36,614 bases of DNA, taken from contig JAILEI010000106.1 of NCBI GenBank assembly GCA_024688225.1, forward strand, positions 1-36,614, read 5' to 3'. Shown here piece by piece: positions 19,306-28,840 of the stretch. A model generated the notes under the pieces. That model had not been told where the DNA came from. It saw only the letters and a program-made list of their open reading frames with translations, and did no database searches. Source of the DNA: Succinivibrionaceae bacterium. GTDB taxonomy: Bacteria > Pseudomonadota > Gammaproteobacteria > Enterobacterales > Succinivibrionaceae. The stretch's first letter is position 1. Each line of letters starts with the position of its first letter. Position numbers and translations under genes: made by a program.

Positions 19306-19334
19306 ATGATATATACATTTGCATATGTTTTCAA
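19306..19334 (-). promoter_or_regulatory. Sigma-70-like promoter for the candidate ncRNA/Abi unit
   Basis: Minus strand TTGAAA (19334-19329), 17-nt spacer, TATCAT (19311-19306); -10 ends ~7 nt before the predicted RNA start. Confidence 0.65.
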
Positions 19335-20055
19335 CATAAAAAACTTCAAACATAAAAAATGATAACAAAAAAAATGTACAACGCTGGTTGTTACCAAGTG
19401 TCACTCCTTCCTATAAGCATTATGGCCACAATGGCCAATAAGCTGATACAGGCCATGCTCTCCTGTCCCCAGTCATTATTGCAACCGGGGGATCATGATC
19501 TTGTGCCTGCCCAAAAGAAACAAACTCCCTTCAATACTGTCACCCCTAGCCCCAGGCATGCCCATCGCGTACAGGTCTTTCCCCAATGTCATGGATGACA
19601 ATTTCTCCATGGGCAACGCAGCGTTACACCAGGCCAACGCTAAGTCATGCAGGCTGGACCAAGACTGCACCTCAGGAATGACGCAGGCAGTACGCGTCAT
19701 GCGAGAGTCGCTGAGACCGATTCTTTACCTCGTCAAGGGGCGCCTGCCGCAGCGCCTTGGCGTGACAGTACATGGGCAACTTTAGGCAACGAATTGCAGA
19801 CAGGGCCGAGGTGGTGAAAAGGGCAAAAGGTGGGCAGTTGATCTGACAACGCTGCGGTCAAGCACTAGGACAAACTAAAGGGGCATTGACAGCTGTGGCG
19901 CCGTCTACCCGGTGTCCAGGCCGCAGCGGGAGTCGCTGGCAATGCCCTGCATTAATGAACCAGAATCGGAATACCGCTCCGACCTGGCTGTTCCAAACTG
20001 GTCAAGTATGCCCGCAAGTTTCACTAAATGCTTTTAGATCAATGTGATAATTTGA

Positions 20056-20079
20056 GAAAAACGCCCAAGATAAGGGCGC
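20056..20079 (-). terminator. Candidate terminator downstream of tRNA-Ser
   Basis: Minus strand GCGCCC-TTATCTT-GGGCGT-TTTT (5-6 bp stem with T-run). Confidence 0.55.
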
Positions 20080-20140
20080 AGAGTGCCAGTGCACTATTTT
20101 TGAAAAATCTGGGGAGGGGACAAGGGCGCTTTTTGGGAGA

Positions 20141-20231
20141 TGGCGGTGAGAGCGGGATTCGAACCCGCGATACGCTTTTGGCGTATACACGCTTTCCAGG
20201 CGTGCTCCTTCAGCCTCTCGGACATCTCACC
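20141..20231 (-). tRNA. tRNA-Ser (anticodon GGA), CCA encoded
   Basis: Minus strand GGTGAGATGTCCGAGAGGCTGAAGGAGCACGCCTGGAAAGCGTGTATACGCCAAAAGCGTATCGCGGGTTCGAATCCCGCTCTCACCGCCA; long variable arm, anticodon loop CTGGAAA. Confidence 0.95.
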
Positions 20232-20249
20232 GCGAAAAAAGCAGTGACA

Positions 20250-20277
20250 ATTATAGAGGCTTTTGCCAGGAATGCAA
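20250..20277 (-). promoter_or_regulatory. Promoter of tRNA-Ser
   Basis: Minus strand TTGCAT (20277-20272), 16-nt spacer, TATAAT (20255-20250), just upstream of the tRNA. Confidence 0.65.
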
Positions 20278-20291
20278 GGATATCCTGACGC

Positions 20292-20324
20292 AAAAAAAGT
20301 GGCGGGATCATGCGATCCCGCCAC
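20292..20324 (-). terminator. Terminator of the fumarase gene
   Basis: Minus strand GTGGCGGGATC-GCAT-GATCCCGCCAC-TTTTTTT. Confidence 0.92.
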
Positions 20325-20339
20325 CTTCCAAGAACAGGC

Positions 20340-21869
20340 CTAGATGTACTTGAAGCCGATCTCCTTGATCTTCTCCGACCACACCTTAGGGCCAACGCTG
20401 TGGATGCTGTTACCCTGGGTGTCGACGGCCACGGTGACCGGCATGTCCACCACCTTGTACTCGCGGATGGCCTCCATGCCCAGATCCTCAAAGGCGAGGA
20501 CCTTGGCGCTCTTGATGGCCTTCGAGACCAGGTAGGCCGCGCCGCCAGTGGCCATGAGGTAGGCCGCGCCATGGCGCTTGATGCTCGCCACCGCCTCCGG
20601 GCCGCGCTCGGACTTGCCGATCATGCCGTAGAGGCCGGTCTTGGAGAGCATGGTCTCCACGAACTTGTCCATGCGGGTGGAGGTGGTGGGGCCGGCGGGG
20701 CCAACCACCTCGTCGCGCACCGCCGGCACCGGGCCGACGTAGTAGATGAACTTCTTGTGGAAGTCCACCCCGTCGGGGAGCGGCTTGCCCGCGGCAATCA
20801 GGTCGCAGATGCGCTTGTGCGCCGCGTCACGGCCGGTGAGGATGGTGCCGGTGAGCAGCAGCGTGTCGCCCATCTTCCAGGTGGCAATCTCCTCCTTGGT
20901 GATGGTGTCGAGGTTGACGCGCTTGACGTCAGCGCTCGAGCCGCCGATCTCGATGTCCGGGTAGTCATCCAGCGACGGCGGGGTGAACACCGCCGGGCCG
21001 CTGCCATCGAGCACAAAGTCGATGTGGCGGGTCGCCGCGCAGTTGGGGATGATGGTGGTGGCCTTGGAGACGGCGTGGCAAGGGTAGCTCTTGACCTTCA
21101 CGTCGAGCACGGTGGTGACGCCACCGAGGCCCTGGGCGCCAATGCCGAGGCGGTTGATCTTGTCGTAGAGCTCAAGGCGCAGCTCCTCGTCCGCGTTCTT
21201 GGGTCCGCGCTTGATGAGGTCACCGATGTCGATCGGATCGTTGAGCGCGGCCTTGGCCAGCACGCCCGACATCTCGGGGGTGCCACCCACGCCCACGCCG
21301 AGGATGCCCGGCGGGCACCAGCCGGCGCCCATGTGGGGGATCTCGGAGAGCACCCAGTCGACAATCGAGTCGGAGGGGTTAAGCATCACCTGGTGGGTCT
21401 TGTTCTCCGACCCGCCGCCCTTGGCCGCAATCGCGATCTCCACCTTGTCGCCCTTGACCATCTCGATGTAGACCACGGTCGGGGTGTTGTCCTTGGTGTT
21501 GACCCGCTTGCCGATGGGGTCCACCAGGACCGACTTGCGCAGCGGGTTGTCCGGGTCGCAGTAGGCGCGGCGGGTGCCCTCGTCCACCATCTCCTGCACG
21601 GTCATGTCACCCTCAAAGCGCACGTCCATGCCGATCTTGACGAAGCAGGTGACCGCGCCGGTGTCCTGGCACAGCGGGCGGTGGCCGATGGCGCACATCT
21701 TGGAGTTGACCAGGATCTGCGCGATGGCGTTCTTGGCGGAGGGGTTCTGCTCGATCTCGTAGGCATGCACCATCGCCTTGAGGAAGTCACGGGGATGGTA
21801 GTAGGAGATGAACTGCAGGGCATCATGGATGGACTCCACGAAGTCTTGGGTCTTGATCAGTGTCGTCAT
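20340..21869 (-). CDS. Class I fumarate hydratase
   Basis: ~509 aa from MTTLIKTQDF; 'LCQDTGAVTCFVKIGMDV', 'AKGGGSENKTHQVMLNPSDSI', 'GAGWCPPGILGVGVGGTPE', 'YYVGPVPAVRDEVVGPAGPTTSTRMDKF'; ORF track starts 7 codons upstream, but AAGGA precedes the ATG at 21869. Confidence 0.95.
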   Translation of the reverse strand: MTTLIKTQDFVESIHDALQFISYYHPRDFLKAMVHAYEIEQNPSAKNAIAQILVNSKMCAIGHRPLCQDTGAVTCFVKIGMDVRFEGDMTVQEMVDEGTRRAYCDPDNPLRKSVLVDPIGKRVNTKDNTPTVVYIEMVKGDKVEIAIAAKGGGSENKTHQVMLNPSDSIVDWVLSEIPHMGAGWCPPGILGVGVGGTPEMSGVLAKAALNDPIDIGDLIKRGPKNADEELRLELYDKINRLGIGAQGLGGVTTVLDVKVKSYPCHAVSKATTIIPNCAATRHIDFVLDGSGPAVFTPPSLDDYPDIEIGGSSADVKRVNLDTITKEEIATWKMGDTLLLTGTILTGRDAAHKRICDLIAAGKPLPDGVDFHKKFIYYVGPVPAVRDEVVGPAGPTTSTRMDKFVETMLSKTGLYGMIGKSERGPEAVASIKRHGAAYLMATGGAAYLVSKAIKSAKVLAFEDLGMEAIREYKVVDMPVTVAVDTQGNSIHSVGPKVWSEKIKEIGFKYI

Positions 21870-22223
21870 TGGTACGTGTCCTTGTTGCATATGCCGCGAC
21901 AGTGGCGGAAATTGCCCTGGGCAGGGGGCGGGAGGCGGCGGGCGCAGTCCCGGCGCGGCCCTGACCTGACCTAATTATACACAAAAACACCCCGCTCCCC
22001 GGGTACGCGGCACGGACGGGGCCAGGCATAAATTCGGGCAAAATCTAGGTTTTAGTATTTTGAATACTGCGATACAATGAGGGACGGAGCGCAGCAGGCG
22101 ACGCGCCGGCGCGCCGTCAGCTCCAAGATGCGGCACAGTTTCTGCATCGAGCAGTTGCCCACTGCCAGCGGCGGGATTTTGGCCCCCCTGGGCATGCGGC
22201 GCCATTGCGACAAGGAAACCGAG

Positions 22224-22994
22224 ATGCTAATTACCATTGCCGTAGTGTTCATCCTGATGGCCACGCTGCTGTTGGTTATATTCAACATGTACAGCGACTA
22301 CAAGGCCAGGCGCATATCCGACATGCGCATGGTGAACACCCATATCCGCAATGCAATCAGCGAGACCGAGGAGCTGCTCACCAACCCTGAGGAGCTGCCC
22401 TTCTCCAAGGCATTGCTCGTCATCCTGCGCTTCAGGATCCTCAACTTCCTCAAGCGGATGCAGACTGATCCCAACAACCATTCCCTCGACGAGAAGATCA
22501 AGGAGCAGATTGCGGTCATCAAGGAGATTCAGGCCCGCAAGCACGACGATCTCGCCTTCAAGGCCCCGCAGAACGACACCCAGGCCGTGGCGCAGCTGCG
22601 CGCCATCCGCAAGCTGCGCAACATCGTCCACGCCGAGATGCGCACCGGATCGCAGGTCAACCACTCCCTCTGCCAGAAGGAGGATCACCGCCTGCAGGTG
22701 CTGGCGCTCAAGGTCAACATCGCCAACCTCATGCAGCGCATCGTGGAGATGCGCCGCCTCCACCAGATCGGCAGCTGCCGGACCATGATCCAGAAGGGCC
22801 TCGAGGTCATTGGCAGCGCCAAGGTCAACGACGTGTGGCTGAGCAACCAGTCCGACGTCCTCAAGCACATGCAGCAGGACATCGAGAACGAGGTGAAGAG
22901 CAACACCAAGAAGGCCATGGCCACGGCCAGCGCGGGCAAGGCCAACGACTCCAAGGAACTCGACGAGATCTTCGGCGAGAAGAAGAAGTGGTAA
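22224..22994 (+). CDS. Uncharacterised N-terminally membrane-anchored coiled-coil/helical protein
   Basis: ATG at 22224 with AAGGA at 22212-22216; single TM 'LITIAVVFILMATLLLVIFNMY' then a charged helical cytoplasmic domain. Confidence 0.75.
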   Translation: MLITIAVVFILMATLLLVIFNMYSDYKARRISDMRMVNTHIRNAISETEELLTNPEELPFSKALLVILRFRILNFLKRMQTDPNNHSLDEKIKEQIAVIKEIQARKHDDLAFKAPQNDTQAVAQLRAIRKLRNIVHAEMRTGSQVNHSLCQKEDHRLQVLALKVNIANLMQRIVEMRRLHQIGSCRTMIQKGLEVIGSAKVNDVWLSNQSDVLKHMQQDIENEVKSNTKKAMATASAGKANDSKELDEIFGEKKKW

Positions 22995-23001
22995 GGGCCC
23001 G

Positions 23002-24120
23002 CTAGGCCCAGTCCCCCCCATCCCCCGGCACGGCAAAGCCGCGGGTCCCCTCGTCAATTCCCGAGCATTGCGCGCGATCCTGCAGGAAGGCGTCCACCAG
23101 GCACAGCGCCAGCATCGCCTCGGCGACCGGCACCGCCCGGATGCCCACGCAGGGGTCATGGCGCCCGCGCGTCACCAGCTCCACCGGCTCACCCCTGAAG
23201 TTCACGCTCCGCCCCGGGATTAGGATGCTCGAGGTGGGCTTGAGCGCCAGGCGCACCCGAATCTCCTGGCCGGTGCTGATGCCCCCGAGGATGCCCCCCG
23301 CGTGGTTGGACAGGAAGCCCTGCGGGGTGATCTCGTCCCGGGCGCTGGATCCGCGCTGCGCGGCGAGGGCAAAGCCATCGCCCACCTCCACGCCCTTGAC
23401 GGCGTTGATGGACATCATCGCCCCCGCAATCACCGCGTCGAGGCGCGAGAAGATGGGATCCCCCCACCCGCTCGGCACCCCGCGCGCGCGCACCTCAACC
23501 ACTGCCCCGCAGGAGTCATGCGCCTCCAGCAGCCCCGAGAAGAAGGCGTCGAGCTCCCCGAGGCGGCTGGGGTCGGCGAAATTGTAGGGGTTATTGCGGG
23601 CCGCGCGGGGGTCGAAGCACCCGGCCTCGATGCCGCCCAGCGCCATGACCGCGCCGGCCACCGAGACCTGGCAGAGGGTGCGCAGCACCTGCTTGGCGAT
23701 GCCCCCCGCCGCCACGCGCATCGCCGTCTCGCGGGCGCTGGCGCGCCCGCCGCCGCGGTGGTCGCGGACGCCGTACTTGCGGCGGTAGGTGTAGTCGGCG
23801 TGCCCCGGGCGGTAGCTGTCCACGATGCTGTCGTAGTCCTGCGAGCGCTGCCCGGCGTTCTCAATGATGAGGCCGATGGGGGTGCCGGTGGTCATCCCGT
23901 TGAACACCCCGGAGACGATGCGCACCGCGTCGTCCTCGCGCCGCGGGGTGCCCTTGGCGGTGGAGCCGGGGCGGCGGCGCGCGAGATCCTCCATCAGCAC
24001 CGCCTCGTCAAGCGGGATCTGCGGCGGGCAGCCGTCAACGATGGCCAGGAGCGCGGCGCCGTGGCTCTCGCCGCAGGTGGTGACCGTGAAGTTGCGCCCG
24101 AAGCTGCTGCCGGCCATCAC
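23002..24120 (-). CDS. aroC: Chorismate synthase
   Basis: '[28 protein letters not shown]', '[32 protein letters not shown]', '[16 protein letters not shown]'. Confidence 0.97.
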   Translation of the reverse strand: MMAGSSFGRNFTVTTCGESHGAALLAIVDGCPPQIPLDEAVLMEDLARRRPGSTAKGTPRREDDAVRIVSGVFNGMTTGTPIGLIIENAGQRSQDYDSIVDSYRPGHADYTYRRKYGVRDHRGGGRASARETAMRVAAGGIAKQVLRTLCQVSVAGAVMALGGIEAGCFDPRAARNNPYNFADPSRLGELDAFFSGLLEAHDSCGAVVEVRARGVPSGWGDPIFSRLDAVIAGAMMSINAVKGVEVGDGFALAAQRGSSARDEITPQGFLSNHAGGILGGISTGQEIRVRLALKPTSSILIPGRSVNFRGEPVELVTRGRHDPCVGIRAVPVAEAMLALCLVDAFLQDRAQCSGIDEGTRGFAVPGDGGDWA

Positions 24121-25130
24121 TGGCGTTCCCCGAGGGCCTTGCTGAAGATGTCGTGGTAGGCCACCAGCTGGTCATGGGAGAAGATGAAGACCCCGGTGCC
24201 GCCCTTCTTGAGGTCGATGAAGTGGAAGCGCACCCCGGGGAAGGCATCGGAAAGGTGCTCCTCGGAGTTGCCGACCTCCATCACCAGGATGCCGTCCTCC
24301 TGCAGCCAGTCCTTGGCGTCGGTGAGGATGCGGCTGGCGATGTCGAGGCCGTCATGGCCGCTGACAAAGGCGAGCTCGGGCTCGCGGCCGTACTCGGCGG
24401 GCAGCCCCGAGAACTCATCGGGGGCCACGTAGGGCGGGTTGGTGACGATGAGGTCGTAGCGGTCGCCCTTGGGCAGGGCGTCAAAGAGATCGCTCTTGAT
24501 CGGGGTCACGCAGTGCTCAAGGCCGTAGGCCTCGATGTTGATCCTGGCCACCTCCAGCGCCTCGTCGGAGATGTCGACCGCGTCCACCTCGATGTCGCCG
24601 TCAAACTGCAGCGCGGTGGCGATGGCAATGCAGCCCGAGCCGGTGCAGAGGTCGAGCACCCGGTCCGGGGTGCGGTCAAAGTAAGGGGCAAACCCGTCAT
24701 CGATGAGCTCGGCGATGGGCGAGCGGGGAATGATCACCCGCTCATCCACGTAGAACTCATGGCCGCAGAAAAAGGCGCGCTGGGTCAGGTAAGGGGTGGG
24801 AATCCTCGAGAAGACGCGCTCCACCACGATCCTGGCAATGAGGGCGCGCTCGCGCGCGGTGAGCCGCGACCCCAGGGTGGAGTCATCACAGGGCGGCTGC
24901 AGGTGCATCACCGACTCGATGATCTCCAGGGCCTCGGCCCAGTAGCTGTCAGTGCCATGCCCGAGGTAGATGTCATGCGAGGCAAAGCAGGTCACCATGA
25001 AGCGGCACACGTCCTGCACGGTGAGCAGCTCCTCGCAGATGGCCTTGGTGATTTCCTCGCGGGTAATGGGGGTGTCCAGTGATTCGTGGATAAAGGCAAG
25101 CGCCGAGGCGTTGCTCGAGGGAGGTTCCAT
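24117..25130 (-). CDS. prmB: 50S ribosomal protein L3 glutamine methyltransferase
   Basis: '[17 protein letters not shown]', '[10 protein letters not shown]' NPPY methyltransferase; overlaps the aroC start by 4 nt; AAGGA precedes the ATG at 25130. Confidence 0.93.
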   Translation of the reverse strand: MEPPSSNASALAFIHESLDTPITREEITKAICEELLTVQDVCRFMVTCFASHDIYLGHGTDSYWAEALEIIESVMHLQPPCDDSTLGSRLTARERALIARIVVERVFSRIPTPYLTQRAFFCGHEFYVDERVIIPRSPIAELIDDGFAPYFDRTPDRVLDLCTGSGCIAIATALQFDGDIEVDAVDISDEALEVARINIEAYGLEHCVTPIKSDLFDALPKGDRYDLIVTNPPYVAPDEFSGLPAEYGREPELAFVSGHDGLDIASRILTDAKDWLQEDGILVMEVGNSEEHLSDAFPGVRFHFIDLKKGGTGVFIFSHDQLVAYHDIFSKALGERQ

Positions 25131-25201
25131 TTTTTCCTTCAAAAAAGTCTGCGCGCAGATCGCCGCGCGCGAGGGCGCCGGCCAGGGCGGCCGAGCGCGG
25201 G

Positions 25202-25210
25202 GATTATAAC
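25202..25210 (-). promoter_or_regulatory. Extended -10 element upstream of prmB
   Basis: Minus strand TGTTATAAT, ~70 nt upstream of prmB. Confidence 0.5.
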
Positions 25211-25226
25211 ATGGGCGGGCGGGCCG

Positions 25227-25457
25227 CTAGGAGACGGAGAGCGCGCGCGGGGCGGTGCCATGGGAGGAGAGGCGGGCGATGGCATTGTTGATCTCAGCGC
25301 AGATGCCACGCTGCTCAGGCGCGGTGCGCGCGTCGCAGACCACCCTGCCCCCGTCGAAGTGGAAGCGCCCGAGGCCCTCGATGAGGAAGTCCCCCTTGAA
25401 GAAGGTCAGCACATAGCGGGCGATCTGCCGCGGCGCGTACATCGTGAACTTTCTCAT
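25227..25457 (-). CDS. ytfK: DUF1107/YtfK-like small protein
   Basis: 'MRKFTMYAPRQIARYVLTFFKGDFLIEGLGRFHFDGGRVV' resembles E. coli YtfK '[40 protein letters not shown]'; GGAGG RBS. Confidence 0.75.
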   Translation of the reverse strand: MRKFTMYAPRQIARYVLTFFKGDFLIEGLGRFHFDGGRVVCDARTAPEQRGICAEINNAIARLSSHGTAPRALSVS

Positions 25458-25661
25458 GCTACCTCCCTGGTTTTCCCCCAGCCACACCTACCTTATAGGA
25501 CAACAAGGGAAAAAAAACAGTAACTTAGTTGGCAAAAAAACACTTTTTTGCCGGGAAATTGGCGGATTTACGAGAGGGGTCACATTTTTCGGCGCACCCT
25601 GCACCCCGCCAACTGGGGGCAATTGTGGCAGGCCAGGGTTAGCGCAGGGTTAGCGGCGCCC

Positions 25662-25701
25662 AAAAACAGGGCGCCCCGCTCCCTTGCGGGGGCGGGGCGC
25701 C
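25662..25701 (-). terminator. Terminator of the dctP-like gene
   Basis: Minus strand GGCGCCCCGC...GCGGGGCGCC followed by CTGTTTTT. Confidence 0.8.
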
Positions 25702-25719
25702 TGGCGCTTCGGACGGGGG

Positions 25720-26778
25720 CTAGTAGGCCTTGCTCCCCGTCTCATCGAGGTTGAACATCATGGTGGCGGTGTCGCCGCCGCCCTGGGTGGCGACATAGCT
25801 CTCCACGATCTCCATGAGCTGCGGGAAGTGGCGGCGGTAGACGGAGTGGAGCTTGTCGGCGGCCTCCATCAGGTCGCGGTGGTTGAGCACCCGGTAGGAC
25901 ACGCCGTAGTCGATGAGCTTGGAGAGCGCCAGGGCATTGCGCTTGTCGACCTCCTCCCAGGAGAGGATGGAGCTCTCGGAGACCGCGCGGGTGATCCACT
26001 CGCGCTCGCGCTCGTCGAGGTTCTTGTAGCTGGCGTCGGACATCACCAGCATCATGATGCGGTACTTGTGGTTGGTCTCGTAGATGTAGCCGTGGTCCCG
26101 CATGAAGATCTTCTTGTTCCAGAAGTTGAGGTAGGTGTCCTCGATGATGTCGAGGTCGCCGCGCTGGAAGTAGTCGTAGAGGTCGTTCTCCTCGTACTCC
26201 TCGATGTAGGCGCCATAGCGGCCGAAGATGCTGTAGTCGTTGGACATGGTGGTGCGCCCGATCACCATGCCCTCGAGATCCTCCATGTTCTTGATCGGCT
26301 TGTTGGAGGCGAGGTTGCGGGTGCCGATGGTGTACCAGGCCAGGAGGCGCAGGCCCCGCTCGGCCAGGGTGTTGCGGAAATGGTCGCCGAAGACCCCGGA
26401 GAGCATGTTGTGCGCGTTGTCGAGGGTCTTGAACAGGAACGGCAGGTTGAAGATGTGGAACGCGGGATCAATCTTCACGAACCGCATCGGGTAGGTGAGG
26501 GACATGTCGAACTCGCGGCTCATCAGCAGCTCAGGCATGTGCGCCATCTTTGCCTCGGGGGTCTCGGGCGAGGCGCGCAGGGTCAGCCGCCCCCCGGAGA
26601 CCGCGCGCAGGCGGTTGGAGAAGTGATCGATGATCTGCTGGCGGAAGGTGCCCTCAGTATGGTTGATGTTGTAGGCCACGCTCAGGGTCTTGGCACTGGC
26701 GCCCCAGGAGAGGGAGAGGGTGGCGGCAGCAACGGCAGCAACGCAGGCGCTGCGCCTGAACCAGGAAATAATGCTCAT
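25720..26778 (-). CDS. TRAP transporter periplasmic substrate-binding protein (DctP family)
   Basis: Signal peptide; 'SVAYNINHTEGTFRQQIIDHFSNRLRAVSGGRLTLRASPE', 'FHIFNLPFLFKTLDNAHNMLSG', 'GLRLLAWYTIGTRNLASNKPIKNMEDLEGM'. Confidence 0.85.
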   Translation of the reverse strand: MSIISWFRRSACVAAVAAATLSLSWGASAKTLSVAYNINHTEGTFRQQIIDHFSNRLRAVSGGRLTLRASPETPEAKMAHMPELLMSREFDMSLTYPMRFVKIDPAFHIFNLPFLFKTLDNAHNMLSGVFGDHFRNTLAERGLRLLAWYTIGTRNLASNKPIKNMEDLEGMVIGRTTMSNDYSIFGRYGAYIEEYEENDLYDYFQRGDLDIIEDTYLNFWNKKIFMRDHGYIYETNHKYRIMMLVMSDASYKNLDEREREWITRAVSESSILSWEEVDKRNALALSKLIDYGVSYRVLNHRDLMEAADKLHSVYRRHFPQLMEIVESYVATQGGGDTATMMFNLDETGSKAY

Positions 26779-26948
26779 ATGGACTCACCAAGGTAGGGGA
26801 GGGACTGGCGCCCCGCCGCAACTGAACATGGCCCCGCCCCCGGGGCCTATCTTTCCATTATAGAGCACAAGGGCGGCGGGGTGCGCGGGAGGGCATGAAA
26901 AAAGTCACGCCCCCAGCACGCGCCGCGCCAAAAAATGACAAGGGTGCG

Positions 26949-27662
26949 TCAATGCGCCGCGCCCGCGGCGATCTCCGCCTCAATGGCCGCGAGCGCCGCC
27001 AGGGGATCCGCGGCGGCGGTGATGGGCCGGCCGATCACCAGGCAGTCCGCGCCGAGGGCCAGCGCGCCCGCGGGCGTGGCCACCCGCTGCTGGTCACCGA
27101 GGGCGCTGCCCGCGGGGCGGATGCCCGGGGTCACGGTGACAAAGGAAGGCGCGGTGCGTGACTTGATGAGCGGCACCTCGCGCGCCGAGCAGACCACCCC
27201 ATCCAGGCCGCAGCCGTGCGCGAGCGCGGCCAGGCGCCCCACCTCCTCCTCCGCGGAGGCGGCAATCCCCACCTCAGCAAGATCCGCGCTGGACATGGAG
27301 GTGAGCACGGTCACCGCAATGAGCAGCGGCCGCGAGGGCAAGGGGGCCAGCGCCTCGGCGGCGGCGCTGAGCATGGCGCGCCCGCCCAGGGCGTGCACAT
27401 TGACCATGAACACCCCGAGCGACGCCGCGGCGGCGACCGCCCGGGCGACCGTATGGGGAATGTCATGGTACTTGAGGTCGAGGAAGACCCGGTAGCCGCG
27501 GCGGCACAGCCCCTCCACGAGCCCTGGGCCCGCGGCGGTGAACAGCTCCTTGCCCACCTTAAGCCCGCAGCGCGCGGGATCGAGGCGGCTCGCCATGCCC
27601 AGCGCCTGCTCGGCGCTGGGGTAGTCCAGCGCCACGAAAACCCGCGGATCAGTGGCCATCAC
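26949..27662 (-). CDS. pyrF: Orotidine-5'-phosphate decarboxylase
   Basis: '[14 protein letters not shown]', '[18 protein letters not shown]', 'VTPGIRP', '[17 protein letters not shown]'. Confidence 0.96.
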   Translation of the reverse strand: MMATDPRVFVALDYPSAEQALGMASRLDPARCGLKVGKELFTAAGPGLVEGLCRRGYRVFLDLKYHDIPHTVARAVAAAASLGVFMVNVHALGGRAMLSAAAEALAPLPSRPLLIAVTVLTSMSSADLAEVGIAASAEEEVGRLAALAHGCGLDGVVCSAREVPLIKSRTAPSFVTVTPGIRPAGSALGDQQRVATPAGALALGADCLVIGRPITAAADPLAALAAIEAEIAAGAAH

Positions 27663-28835
27663 CTAGTCCCCCCACATCCCATCCTTGGGGCGCATGGTCT
27701 CCCAGCGCCGGCAGGAGGGGCATTGCCAGAACATGATCTGCGCCTCGAAGCCGCACTTGGCGCAGGAGTAATGGGGCTGCGCCGCGACCTGGGCGTCGAT
27801 GAGCCCGCGCAGCTCGCCGAGGGCCGCCTTGGTGCGCTCATCGGCAATGCTCCCCTCCCTCAGGCGCAGCAGCTCGCTGAACAGCCGCAGGCTGCGCTTG
27901 TCCCTCATCAGCGAGGAGAGCAGCGTCTCGGCGTCCTCGGCGCCGGAGGCGGACTCGGTGGCGCGCACCAGCTCCACCATGGCGGCGGCGCTGTGGGTGC
28001 GGCTCACCAGGTCCGAGAGCGCGCGCAGGTAATTGGGATCGGCGCTGTTGGGGAAGATCTTGCGCAGCGTCTCAAGGTACAAAAGGCCCCAGCTCGGGTC
28101 GATGCGCACCGCCCGCTCCAGCATGGACAGCGCCGCCGGGTAGTCCTTGGCGGCGGCGTGCAGGGTGGCCAGCTCCACGTGCCCGCGGATGGACTGCGGA
28201 TCGCTCTCGAGGGCCTTGCCCAGCAGGGCCAGGCGCTGGTCGGGGCCCTCCCCCTGCCCCGCCGTGGAGTCGGCCGCGAGCTGGCAGTAGTAGTCGGCGA
28301 GCATGGTGGAGGCGCTGTCACCTAGATCCTCGCGGTGGCTGAGGGTGGCGGAAAGGGCCTTCTGGTAGTCGTGCTCGCGCTCGTAGACATTCACCAGCAG
28401 CGGCACCGCCATCGCCCGCTGCCTGGGGATCTCAACGAGCGCGCACAGCAGCTCCTCGGCGCGGTCAAACAGGCCGGCGCTCATGAAGTCCTGCGCCAGC
28501 TCAAGGCGCGCCACCTCATGCTCGACCTCGGTGAGGCCGTCGACCGAGGACAGCATGCGCTCGTGCATGGAGATGGCCTTGTCGATCTCGCCGCGCTTGC
28601 GGAACAGCCGCCCCAGGGAGATCTTGGTCTCAAAGGTGGGATCGGAGGCGTTGAGGTAGGAAATGAGGCGCTCGACCGCCTGCTCGCGGTTGTTGGTGAG
28701 CAGGTAGTCCACGCCCTTGAAGTAGTCCTGCTGCTGGGAGGAGCGCTCGGCCTGGAGCTTGCGCTTGGCGCTGGCGCGCCCCATGAAGAAGCCGTACGCG
28801 GCGACCAGCGGCACCAGCAGGAACAGCAGTTCCAT
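27663..28835 (-). CDS. lapB: Lipopolysaccharide assembly protein LapB (YciM)
   Basis: N-terminal TM, TPR-like repeats, C-terminal rubredoxin-like 'CAKCGFEAQIMFWQCPSCRRWETM'; next to pyrF and lapA. Confidence 0.94.
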   Translation of the reverse strand: MELLFLLVPLVAAYGFFMGRASAKRKLQAERSSQQQDYFKGVDYLLTNNREQAVERLISYLNASDPTFETKISLGRLFRKRGEIDKAISMHERMLSSVDGLTEVEHEVARLELAQDFMSAGLFDRAEELLCALVEIPRQRAMAVPLLVNVYEREHDYQKALSATLSHREDLGDSASTMLADYYCQLAADSTAGQGEGPDQRLALLGKALESDPQSIRGHVELATLHAAAKDYPAALSMLERAVRIDPSWGLLYLETLRKIFPNSADPNYLRALSDLVSRTHSAAAMVELVRATESASGAEDAETLLSSLMRDKRSLRLFSELLRLREGSIADERTKAALGELRGLIDAQVAAQPHYSCAKCGFEAQIMFWQCPSCRRWETMRPKDGMWGD

Positions 28836-28840
28836 GATGC

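Noticed and set aside
17885-20140. Integrase, IS element or CRISPR array in the AT-rich interval
   Set aside because: No integrase-like ORF, clear terminal inverted repeats or regular direct repeats were seen.
20310-21974. 554-aa + strand ORF opposite fumarase
   Set aside because: Shadow ORF of a strongly conserved - strand gene.
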